From NCBI GenBank assembly GCA_039936115.1, contig JBDTIZ010000022.1:1-9240 (forward strand): a DNA stretch of 9,240 nucleotides. The letters run 5' to 3'. Under the pieces are notes generated by a model that was not told the origin of the DNA, did no database searches, and was given only the letters and a program-made list of their open reading frames with translations. The stretch comes from DATIJJ01 sp039936115 (GTDB lineage: Bacteria; Pseudomonadota; Gammaproteobacteria; DSM-16500). Positions 1-5,137 of the stretch are shown here, one piece after another (position 1 is the stretch's first letter; every line of letters begins with the position of its first letter). The translations under genes and the position numbers were made by a program.

Positions 1-118
1 GCAATTAGATAAAATAGCTGATAACATGAATAATACCCCAAGAAAATGCTTGGGTTACCTAACACCCACAGAAGTCTTTATGCAGCATCAAAAAGCCATC
101 TGTCGCACTCCACCGTAG
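1..118 (+). pseudogene. IS30-family transposase, C-terminal end (partial, cut by window edge)
   Basis: Reading from base 2, an open frame of 38 codons ends at the TAG at 116-118. It contains the signature N-N-T-P-R-K-C-L-G-Y-L-T-P-T-E-V-F, which matches the conserved C-terminal end of IS30-family DDE transposases (usual form N-x-R-P-R-K-x-L-x-Y-x-T-P-x-E-x-F). The rest of the enzyme lies to the left of the window. The last residues (AICRTPP) look out of frame. From base 102 the neighbouring frame reads VALHRRT, closer to the usual VAL-containing tail of this family, so a small indel near base 95-101 is likely. I could not locate the terminal inverted repeat of the element. The convergent BON gene ends only 11 bp further on. 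The family call is firm; calling the tail frameshifted is inference. Confidence 0.8.
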
Positions 119-129
119 AACTCCCCATA

Positions 130-468
130 TTATTTTATAATAACTAATTGATTATCAACGATATTTACACCTTCTACCCGTTTAACCAAAGTGCCGGCAA
201 TTTGTTTCTGAACGAGTGTGTGCACATTGCCAGTCAAGATCACTAAATCACCATGAGTAGTGATTGATATTTCGGTGTTTTTTAAATTCTTATCAGCTGC
301 AATTTTACCTTTTGCCTTAGCTGTAATCACACTTCCATCGACAAATGTGCCTACACTTTCATTATTTGTTTGCACGCTGTTATCAGCTAAGGAAATTACT
401 GTGTGAAATGATAGCGCTAATAAAGTTAAACAACTGATTTTCATACATAAAGTATTTAATTTTTTCAT
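130..468 (-). CDS. secreted BON-domain protein (OsmY-like)
   Basis: A 112-residue protein. Residues 1-28 form a signal peptide: a Lys-containing N-terminus, a hydrophobic core around LTLLALSFHTVISLA, and likely cleavage before DN. Residues about 45-112 form one BON domain, with the typical pattern of an initial helix (ITAKAKGKIAADKNL), T-E-I-S-I, the G-D-L-V-I-L-T-G-N-V strand-turn-strand, and a closing V-E-G-V-N-I-V-D-N-Q-L. BON domains occur in periplasmic, envelope-associated proteins such as OsmY and are thought to bind membrane or phospholipid surfaces. Most OsmY proteins carry two BON domains; this one carries a single copy. It is transcribed divergently from the mechanosensitive channel gene, and the perfect FNR-type box at 527-540 lies midway between the two starts (65.5 bp from this ATG). 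That suggests shared control, though no convincing -10 is seen on this strand. Confidence 0.85.
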   Translation of the reverse strand: MKKLNTLCMKISCLTLLALSFHTVISLADNSVQTNNESVGTFVDGSVITAKAKGKIAADKNLKNTEISITTHGDLVILTGNVHTLVQKQIAGTLVKRVEGVNIVDNQLVIIK

Positions 469-526
469 TTTTTGTCATCCATTTAAATTAACCTAATCAG
501 TATTCCATTTCTGATAATGAATTAAA

Positions 527-540
527 TTGATTTATATCAA
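527..540. promoter_or_regulatory. FNR/ANR-type box between the BON and MscS genes
   Basis: TTGAT TTAT ATCAA is a perfect match to the FNR/ANR consensus TTGAT-N4-ATCAA. Its centre (533.5) is 70.5 bp upstream of the MscS ATG and 65.5 bp upstream of the divergent BON ATG, so it could serve both. At the class II offset on the plus strand the hexamer is AATAAA (562-567, 4/6 to TATAAT). A better hexamer, TATACT, sits at 568-573, which would move the box to about -46. The site is clear; which gene it controls is inference. Confidence 0.75.
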
Positions 541-603
541 TAATGAATATTATTTATTATGAATAAATATACTTTCTTCTAATGAAAAAATGTGTGAGGA
601 ATA

Positions 604-1794
604 ATGTATAACTTTTCTGAAAGCAATCTAGCGCATATCTTTGTAAAAATATTAAAAACACCACTTATATTTTTGGTTGTGTTTTATGGTATTTATTATT
701 CTTTTCTATTTCTTTCTCAAAGATATGACTTTGACCTTTCGGCTTATTTTGCATTTTTAACACCTTTAAAAGAAATAATGTTTTTTATAATCCTTTATTG
801 GACTGCTTATAATGCTGTAGAGGTAAGCAGTCGACTAATATTACAATGGGCTAATAAAAACAATCATTCATTGTTGCAGATTATACTGCCTCCTCTCTGT
901 AGCGGTCTAAGCGGCGTATTATTTATTGTTATGATTAATATGTTAATTTATTCTTTTAATGTTCCAGGAATACTGGGAGTTACATTAGAAAAGGTTGCAA
1001 AAATTATCCTTATTTTAGTAATCGCTAATGTGTTTTATAAAATCGTTTCTAGCCTTGAACGTTATATTGTTAATAAATACATTGAAAATAATTCGAATAT
1101 AATCGATTCTCGCAAAATTAATACGCAACTTACTTTGTTGAAACGTATTATCTTATCTTTAGGCGCACTCTTAACTTTTGTTGCAATTATGATGTTATTT
1201 GACAGCATGAAGGGATTAGGCGCTAGCTTACTGACTACTGCCGGTGTGATCAGCGCAATTGGTGCTTTTGCTAGCCAGCAAAGTTTAAGTCGATTGTTTG
1301 CAGGTCTTCAATTAGCTTTCACACAACCTATGCGAATTGGCGACACTGTCATTGTGGATAATGAATTTGGGCAAGTAGAAGAAATTACTTTATCGTTTAT
1401 TACTTTAAAACTTTGGGATTTGCGACGATTAATTTTACCAACTGATTATTTTACCAATAAAGGTTTGCTAAATTTAACACGACAATCAAGCGAGTTATTA
1501 GGAACGCTCTTTCTACACGCTGATTATACGTTACCGGTTGAAATGGTTAGAAAGAAGTTTTTTGAACTGCTAGAGGAATCTAAATACTGGAACAAAAAAG
1601 TAGGTGCATTGGAAGTTACTGACATCAAAGAATCGACCATGGAAATTCGATGCTTAGTCAGTTCTGATGATTCAAGCTGCCTTTGGAAACTACGCTGCGA
1701 ATTACGCGAAAAAATGATAAGTTATCTAGTACATGAGCATAGTTCGTGTCTTACTAAAACTAGACATTTGCATTTAAACTCCTTCCCAGTCTAA
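604..1794 (+). CDS. MscS-family mechanosensitive ion channel
   Basis: A 396-residue inner-membrane protein. Hydrophobic segments are at about 17-38, 52-72, 95-120, 128-150 and 181-200, followed by the Gly/Ala-rich pore helix at 204-235 (GLGASLLTTAGVISAIGAFA, then SQQSLSRLFAGLQ). The MscS beta domain follows: Q-P-M-R-I-G-D-T-V-I-V at 241-251, G-Q-V-E-E-I-T at 256-262, and the L-I-L-P-T-D-Y-F-T-N motif at 276-285. The C-terminal alpha/beta domain (about 300-380) includes W-K-L-R-C-E-L-R-E, as in larger proteobacterial MscS relatives. Such channels open under membrane tension and release solutes during hypo-osmotic shock. It has more membrane segments than E. coli MscS (three), so it belongs to the larger MscS-like group. 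The start is supported by GAGGA just before ATG, with rather short spacing. The FNR-type box at 527-540 lies upstream. No terminator hairpin is seen before the next gene. Confidence 0.9.
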   Translation: MYNFSESNLAHIFVKILKTPLIFLVVFYGIYYSFLFLSQRYDFDLSAYFAFLTPLKEIMFFIILYWTAYNAVEVSSRLILQWANKNNHSLLQIILPPLCSGLSGVLFIVMINMLIYSFNVPGILGVTLEKVAKIILILVIANVFYKIVSSLERYIVNKYIENNSNIIDSRKINTQLTLLKRIILSLGALLTFVAIMMLFDSMKGLGASLLTTAGVISAIGAFASQQSLSRLFAGLQLAFTQPMRIGDTVIVDNEFGQVEEITLSFITLKLWDLRRLILPTDYFTNKGLLNLTRQSSELLGTLFLHADYTLPVEMVRKKFFELLEESKYWNKKVGALEVTDIKESTMEIRCLVSSDDSSCLWKLRCELREKMISYLVHEHSSCLTKTRHLHLNSFPV

Positions 1795-1883
1795 AATTTA
1801 TTTCAACCAAAGGGTTCTGCTGCATCAACACAGGGATTTACGTCAATTTAATTTTCAATAATATTCTAATCTTTCTAAGATCC

Positions 1884-1924
1884 TTGATAATTATCAATTA
1901 AATTATATTTATAAATAATACTAT
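1884..1924 (+). promoter_or_regulatory. FNR/ANR-type class II promoter of the truncated SDR gene
   Basis: TTGAT AATT ATCAA at 1884-1897 is a perfect FNR/ANR consensus and a full palindrome. A -10-like TACTAT (4/6 to TATAAT) lies at 1919-1924. It starts 28.5 bp from the box centre, the spacing expected when FNR sits near -41.5. The predicted transcript start is near 1931, giving a leader of about 29 nt to the ATG at 1960. The box is seen directly; promoter activity is inferred. Confidence 0.75.
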
Positions 1925-1959
1925 GAAAATTCCAATTGCTATGATTAAGGTAAAATTGT

Positions 1960-2475
1960 ATGTCAGAAAATCTTAGACCTGAAAAATATCAGCACTTGCA
2001 ATCTGTTTCTGTGCTTAATAATCCTAATTATCAATATAGCGGAAAATTTAAAAATAAGGTTGCTTTTATCCCGGATGCTGATAGTGGAATCGGTAGAACA
2101 CTCGCTATATTATTTGCAAAAGAAGGAGCCGATGTGGTGTGTTCGCATTTAAACGAAGATTTGGATGCAGAAGTTACTAGACAATTTGTTGAAAAACTTG
2201 GCCGCAGATGTTTGCTGATTAATGGCGATATACGTCAAAGTAAGCATTGCAATAAATTAGTAGATTTGACAATTAAAGTGTTTGGCAGACTTGATATTTT
2301 GGTAAACCACGATGATGAACATACGTCAACAGAGATTCTCCAAGAGATTAGCAATATAAAACTCAACCATATTTTAAAAGTTAATGTCTTTACAGAGTGT
2401 CACATAAGACGCGCTTCTTCACACGTTGATCATTATATTGATTATTATCAATGCCAAAATCTGAAATCTATATAG
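1960..2475 (+). pseudogene. short-chain dehydrogenase/reductase (YghA-like), truncated and frameshifted
   Basis: The 171-residue frame matches the N-terminal half of extended-N-terminus SDR oxidoreductases of the YghA / general-stress-protein-39 type (usually about 285-295 residues). Landmarks are the lead segment GKFKNKVAFI, D-S-G-I-G-R at 41-46, L-F-A-K-E-G-A-D-V-V at 51-60, G-D-I-R at 89-92, and F-G-R-L-D-I-L-V-N at 108-116. The nucleotide-binding loop is degraded: the usual T-G-G before DSGIG reads P-D-A, and NNA after LDILV reads NHD. Homology in this frame stops near residue 156. A neighbouring frame then reads I-I-I-N-A, resembling the next SDR strand, so there is an indel near 2425-2445. 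The catalytic Y-x-x-x-K half is absent. AAGG about nine bases before the ATG supports this start. It has its own FNR-type promoter. It is very unlikely to be an active enzyme. Confidence 0.8.
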
Positions 2476-2478
2476 AAT
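2438..2478 (+). promoter_or_regulatory. FNR/ANR-type class II promoter of small-protein gene copy 1
   Basis: TTGAT TATT ATCAA at 2438-2451 is a perfect FNR/ANR consensus. TAGAAT (5/6 to TATAAT) at 2473-2478 begins 28.5 bp from the box centre. The predicted transcript start is near 2485. That excludes the ATG at 2482 and supports the ATG at 2524 as the real start of the next gene. The promoter lies inside the former reading frame of the broken SDR gene. Confidence 0.75.
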
Positions 2479-2523
2479 TGAATGAGTAAACTAAAAATAT
2501 TTTTAATCAAAGAGAGGTATCTT

Positions 2524-2712
2524 ATGAATCAATATTTCACTTCACCACAATATGCTTTAGATAATACAACTTCTTCAAATAGAAGCAAAAAGGGTATTGA
2601 ATCTGAGAATAAAAAAAATGACCAGATAGATAAATCGCATGATAAGAAAAAACATCACCATGAGAAGCCCGCACAAGACAAACATAATAATCATAGCCCG
2701 AAGAATAGATAA
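2524..2712 (+). CDS. small Lys/His-rich hydrophilic protein, paralog copy 1
   Basis: A 62-residue protein starting MNQYFTSPQYALDNT. I chose ATG 2524 rather than 2482 because AGAGAGG precedes it at good spacing, because the predicted promoter start is near 2485, and because the paralog at 4291 aligns from this Met. After the conserved N-terminal motif (M-x-Q-Y-x-T-x-x-x-Y-x-L-x-N-T) the protein is almost wholly charged or polar, with no signal peptide or membrane segment. It ends in a Lys/His stretch with HHH around residue 40, which might bind metal. It is probably intrinsically disordered, like a hydrophilin, though poor in glycine. I recognise no family. It forms a complete unit with its own FNR-type promoter and hairpin terminator, and the whole unit is duplicated at 4212-4523. 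The function is unknown; the regulation suggests a low-oxygen or stationary-phase stress role. Confidence 0.75.
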   Translation: MNQYFTSPQYALDNTTSSNRSKKGIESENKKNDQIDKSHDKKKHHHEKPAQDKHNNHSPKNR

Positions 2713-2727
2713 CGGATAAGGACATCA

Positions 2728-2756
2728 ACCGGAGAGAGAAATCTCTCCGGTATTTT
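2728..2756 (+). terminator. hairpin terminator of small-protein gene copy 1
   Basis: A perfect 10-bp stem: ACCGGAGAGA (2728-2737) pairs with TCTCTCCGGT (2742-2751) across a GAAA tetraloop of the GNRA type. A-TTTT follows. It starts 16 bp after the stop codon. The same hairpin follows the paralog (4494-4523) with one compensated base-pair change. The short T-tract suggests a moderate intrinsic terminator or a stabilising 3' end. Confidence 0.8.
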
Positions 2757-2880
2757 ATGTACCCTTCCCCTTAAAATGACCTATATAAAGTAGCGCTTGG
2801 CTAACGCTCGTCACTTCCTGACTTACTCCGCAACAAGAAAATTTTCGTATATGAAGAATTAATTTATTACGACAAATCAT
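2757..2880. other. intergenic stretch with no assignable gene
   Basis: This stretch lies between two convergent units: the small-protein terminator on the left and the decayed minus-strand gene on the right. The part at about 2788-2842 looks richer in G+C than its surroundings. A plus-strand frame from about 2808 reads RSSLPDLLRNKKIFVYEE and runs on into the antisense of the decayed gene without any recognisable motif. I see no promoter, RNA or terminator that I can support here. Confidence 0.35.
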
Positions 2881-3709
2881 TCAAGGTACTTTACCTTTGC
2901 TTGCGCTTTTCGCAAAAACATTCACTGGTTGCGTGATATCTTTGTACAAGGGATTAGCTCGTATATCTTCTGCCAGCATTCTAGCAATCTCTTTACGAAA
3001 TTTACTACTTAGTAGCAATACTACACCATAGGATTTCGATGCATTTTCAAAATTCTTTATCTCAGATAACATAGCGTCAAGAAAATTATGTATATGTAAA
3101 GATGTCAAAATATCCACATCATGGGGGATGAGGCGCCATCGTAGCCACAAAGTCATCTCGAAGCGTTGTTAATTGTTTAACATAAATAGGAAAATCAGAT
3201 AGCTTCTCAATATATTCGTTAAATTTATTTATTATCCGTCTCTCGAAAGGATAGATGGCTCGGAGTGGACCTTCTAATTCTAAATTTACTGCTAATAAAT
3301 TATTTTGATAAGCAATAAATTGCATGGAAGAAAAATCTTCATTCTCTAGTAGAATAATACAAGGCTTAATCATGCTATCAATTATAATCATATATTTCCC
3401 ACATTGGTGGTGAGTATAAACGCCTGTTTGATTACCATTCACTATGTGCAGATAGGGAGGAAAATCAGAATAATTTAATTTCAACACTGAGGCGCTGTAT
3501 TCCGCGCAAATTTCGCTAGCTACTCTAATTTTATTTTTGGTAATGGGATGAGTAAAAGTTAAAACGGGACTCAGTGTCAAATCTTTCGCAGGCCGAAAAA
3601 ATCCAAGTGTTCTTGGCAACAAATCAATTTTAGCTGTTTCATAAAATGGAACTGATTTATCATGTTGTTGTAAATCGCCTTGGATTGCATTTGTAGATGT
3701 TAAGAGCTG
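2881..3709 (-). pseudogene. unrecognised gene, frameshifted and lacking its 5' end
   Basis: Two overlapping minus-strand frames together make one protein of about 275 codons. The upstream frame is open from 3709 down to the TGA at 3119-3121. The downstream frame runs to the stop at 2881. They join at a run of five C (minus strand, about 3122-3128). Removing one C makes the reading continuous as A-P-H-P-H-D-V-D-I-L-T-S. The upstream frame has no ATG before the well-formed coding part: sense residues (LLTSTNAIQGDLQQHDK) precede the only start-like codon, a TTG near 3622 without a ribosome site. The terminator of the CsbD-like gene lies immediately upstream. The 5' end therefore seems lost. The product is soluble-looking, with no signal peptide and a charged helical C-terminus. 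I do not recognise the family. A sequencing error in the C run could explain the frameshift but not the missing start. Confidence 0.65.
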
Positions 3710-3727
3710 TTATTATATATTTTTTGA

Positions 3728-3769
3728 TTTAAAAAACAGTGCATGCTGAATGCTTAACATGCACTGTTT
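3728..3769 (-). terminator. intrinsic terminator of the secreted CsbD-like gene
   Basis: On the minus strand AAACAGTGCATG (3769-3758) pairs perfectly with CATGCACTGTTT (3745-3734) across a 12-base loop, followed by further T residues (TTTAAATC). It begins 13 bp after the stop of the CsbD-like gene. The 12-bp stem plus T-tract is typical of Rho-independent termination. Confidence 0.85.
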
Positions 3770-3782
3770 ATTTAGCAAGAAC

Positions 3783-4022
3783 TTAATTGCCTATTATTTT
3801 ATCTTTGATATCTTCTTTAGTACTTCTTAAATCACCTTTCAGTTTTTTGGTTTTTCCTTCAGACTTCATTTTGTCATTTCCTAATACGGTTCCGGCAGTC
3901 GATTCGACACTGCCCGTAACTTGTTCTGATGTTGCTTTAGCTTTTTCAGAAGAGGAAGCAAGACCTAAAGCTGGCAAACTTACGATACAAAGCAACATTA
4001 AATTTGATATAACTTTCTTCAT
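3783..4022 (-). CDS. secreted CsbD-like stress protein
   Basis: A 79-residue protein starting MKKVISNLML. The ATG at 4022 is preferred over an upstream TTG because GGAG lies six bases before it. Residues 1-22 form a signal peptide (MKK, hydrophobic core, LGLA/SSS cleavage region). The mature part, E-K-A-K-A-T-S-E-Q-V-T-G-S, then G-N-D-K-M-K-S-E-G-K-T-K-K-L-K-G-D, then D-I-K-D-K-I, follows the CsbD family pattern of a short Lys/Gly-rich repeat with the E-G-K-x-x-x-x-K-G core. CsbD is a general-stress protein of unknown biochemical role; most members are cytoplasmic, so export to the periplasm is a variation. A -10-like TATACT (4053-4048) lies about 26 bp upstream. Its context, GATATACTACGG, could suit the stationary-phase sigma factor. 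No FNR-type box is close on this strand. A strong terminator follows. Confidence 0.8.
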   Translation of the reverse strand: MKKVISNLMLLCIVSLPALGLASSSEKAKATSEQVTGSVESTAGTVLGNDKMKSEGKTKKLKGDLRSTKEDIKDKIIGN

Positions 4023-4047
4023 GATTATCTCCAAAGGTTGGCGCCGT

Positions 4048-4053
4048 AGTATA
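4048..4053 (-). promoter_or_regulatory. candidate -10 element of the secreted CsbD-like gene
   Basis: TATACT on the minus strand (5/6 to TATAAT) lies 26 bp upstream of the ATG at 4022. A -35 is poor: ATTACA (4/6 to TTGACA) is 19 bp further up. A weak -35 with a good -10 is compatible with RpoS-type promoters, but this is only suggestive. Confidence 0.4.
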
Positions 4054-4149
4054 TCTTAATTCCGTGAAAGATGTAATTAATTTAGACATTAGTGACAAAT
4101 AAAAAATTTAATAAATCAAAATAATCCTGATAGAGCAGAAGTTTTAGTA

Positions 4150-4185
4150 CAGGTTCTAAGCGAAAAAAATTCCGCTTACAACCTG
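4150..4185. repeat. 13-base-arm inverted repeat in the divergent intergenic region
   Basis: CAGGTT-C-TAAGCG (4150-4162) faces CGCTTA-C-AACCTG (4173-4185) across the ten-base loop AAAAAAATTC. It gives 12 paired bases per arm with one C-C mismatch. It sits 27 bp left of the FNR box at 4212, between the CsbD-like gene and small-protein copy 2. No T-run follows on the plus strand, so a terminator is not obvious. It could be a regulator operator, a structured RNA or an old mobile-element end. Confidence 0.6.
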
Positions 4186-4211
4186 ATATTTTAGGACAAA
4201 GAATTAGGTAA

Positions 4212-4252
4212 TTGATTTTTATCAATTTTAAAATATACAACATATATACAAT
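4212..4252 (+). promoter_or_regulatory. FNR/ANR-type class II promoter of small-protein gene copy 2
   Basis: TTGAT TTTT ATCAA at 4212-4225 is a perfect FNR/ANR consensus. TACAAT (5/6 to TATAAT) at 4247-4252 starts 28.5 bp from the box centre, the same offset as at 1884 and 2438. The predicted transcript start near 4259 leaves a leader of about 32 nt carrying a full Shine-Dalgarno sequence. Confidence 0.8.
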
Positions 4253-4290
4253 TAATCTTGTAAACAGATTTTTAATGAAGGAGGTAATTT

Positions 4291-4473
4291 ATGAAACAAT
4301 ATTTAACTTTAGGTGAATATTCTTTAAATAATACAAATTCTTTCGATAAGAGCAAAAAAGACGTTGATTCTAAGAGCGGGCAAAAGAAGCAAATAGATCA
4401 ATCTGATGCAAATAAAAAAGGACTTGAAGAGTCGAAGGAAGAGAAGAAAAATCCTGATACCCCGCGGCGATAA
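4291..4473 (+). CDS. small Lys-rich hydrophilic protein, paralog copy 2
   Basis: A 60-residue protein beginning MKQYLTLGEYSLNNT. Its start is fixed by a near-perfect Shine-Dalgarno, AAGGAGGT (4278-4285), six bases before the ATG. It aligns end to end with copy 1 at 2524: M-x-Q-Y-x-T at the N-terminus, Y-x-L-x-N-T, then S-K-K, and Q-I-D-x-S with K-K shortly after. The C-terminal part differs: it is Glu/Lys-rich (EESKEEKK) rather than His-rich. No signal peptide, membrane segment or cysteine is present. It is likely disordered. No family is recognised. Its own FNR-type promoter and a nearly identical hairpin terminator make it a free-standing unit, and the strong ribosome site predicts high output. 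The divergence of the body against the conserved first 15 residues suggests that the N-terminus carries the specific function. Confidence 0.8.
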   Translation: MKQYLTLGEYSLNNTNSFDKSKKDVDSKSGQKKQIDQSDANKKGLEESKEEKKNPDTPRR

Positions 4474-4493
4474 ATAGGCAGATAAGAATATTA

Positions 4494-4523
4494 ACTGGAG
4501 AGAGAAATCTCTCCAGTATTTTT
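4494..4523 (+). terminator. hairpin terminator of small-protein gene copy 2
   Basis: ACTGGAGAGA (4494-4503) pairs with TCTCTCCAGT (4508-4517) across GAAA, then A-TTTTT. It is identical to the copy 1 hairpin except that the C-G pair 2730/2749 is T-A here (4496/4515). That compensatory change supports a selected RNA stem rather than simple recent duplication. Confidence 0.85.
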
Positions 4524-4611
4524 GTGATTATCCCTCATCCATTTATTGTCGTTAAAATTTACTAATAGAGATTTAAACTTCATTTATAACTGACAAAGGA
4601 AAAAAATTATT

Positions 4612-4998
4612 ATGACTACTTCCCCCGAAAATATTATTGAACAAAACTGGGAAAAAGTTAAACAAGAAATGCATAAAGCTTGGCGTAATTTATCCGAAGT
4701 AAATATTAATAAAATTAATAATTATGGGGATTTAGTAAAGCAATTAAAAAAAGCCTACGACATAAGTGACGAAGATGTGGAAGAAAAAATTCATAAGTTC
4801 ATTGATAAATTTGATCTACAGCCTCAGGTGACTGGTTTTTTAGAATTTAAAAATTATTTGTCTGAAAATGCAGAGGCAACTAAAGAAAAATTAGAAGAGT
4901 GGTCGAATTCAGCTGTGAATTACTCAAAAGAAAATCCATTAAAAATATTGGGGCTAGGTGTACTTGCAGCAGTTGCTATTAAAAAAATGCTTAAATAA
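4612..4998 (+). CDS. CsbD-like protein with C-terminal hydrophobic anchor
   Basis: A 128-residue protein. The N-terminal region (about 9-66) follows the long CsbD-like pattern: N-W-E-K-V-K-Q-E-M-x-K-A-W, then the N-x-x-G-D-L-V-K-Q-L motif, and a Y-D-I-S-D-E-D-V-E-E-K-I helix comparable to the Y-G-x-S-x-E-E-A-E segment of that family. A helical linker follows (residues 80-106, NAEATKEKLEEWSNSAVNYSK). The end, ENPLKILGLGVLAAVAIKKMLK, is a Gly/Ala-rich hydrophobic helix closed by lysines, like the tail anchor of ElaB/YqjD (DUF883) ribosome-associated inner-membrane proteins. The combination suggests a stress protein held at the inner membrane; this role is inference. AAAGG lies about ten bases before the ATG. 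No FNR-type box is visible just upstream, so it may use its own unseen promoter or read-through past the copy 2 terminator. Confidence 0.65.
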   Translation: MTTSPENIIEQNWEKVKQEMHKAWRNLSEVNINKINNYGDLVKQLKKAYDISDEDVEEKIHKFIDKFDLQPQVTGFLEFKNYLSENAEATKEKLEEWSNSAVNYSKENPLKILGLGVLAAVAIKKMLK

Positions 4999-5027
4999 TT
5001 AATTAGTGCGAGTTTTTATTTATTAAA

Positions 5028-5066
5028 TTGATAAATATCAATTTTTTTTAACCGACATTATATCAT
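5028..5066 (+). promoter_or_regulatory. FNR/ANR-type box upstream of the secreted Gly/Cys protein
   Basis: TTGAT AAAT ATCAA at 5028-5041 is a perfect FNR/ANR consensus. The best nearby -10 is TATCAT at 5061-5066 (5/6), starting 26.5 bp from the box centre, with TATATT at 5069-5074 as an alternative. The spacing is less regular than at the other sites, and the leader to ATG 5138 is longer (about 65 nt). Confidence 0.65.
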
Positions 5067-5137
5067 TATATATTTTGTTGCGATGTAAAGTAAAATTAGA
5101 AACATAAGATTATTTTTTATAAATTAAGGAGCTACGC

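Noticed and set aside
148..158. TTGAT-T-ATCAA, a sixth FNR-like palindrome
   Set aside because: The half-sites are right but the spacer is one base instead of four, and it lies inside the BON coding sequence near its 3' end.
1811..1824. GGTTCTGCTGCATC, resembling an IS6 terminal repeat
   Set aside because: It loses the match after the first seven or eight bases and has no transposase or partner repeat nearby.
2482..2523. Upstream ATG extending small protein copy 1 by 14 residues
   Set aside because: It lacks a ribosome site, would lie at or before the predicted transcript start, and has no counterpart in the paralog.
2788..2842. G+C-richer patch that might be an RNA gene
   Set aside because: No tRNA-like cloverleaf, long stem or terminator could be found; only a 4-bp AGCG/CGCT pairing is visible.
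3645..3670. CTGATTTATCATG, FNR-like near the 5' end of the decayed gene
   Set aside because: The half-sites are imperfect and the spacing is two bases, not four.
3787..4059. Plus-strand open frame opposite the secreted CsbD-like gene
   Set aside because: It is the antisense shadow of a gene with a signal peptide, ribosome site and terminator, and has no motif of its own.
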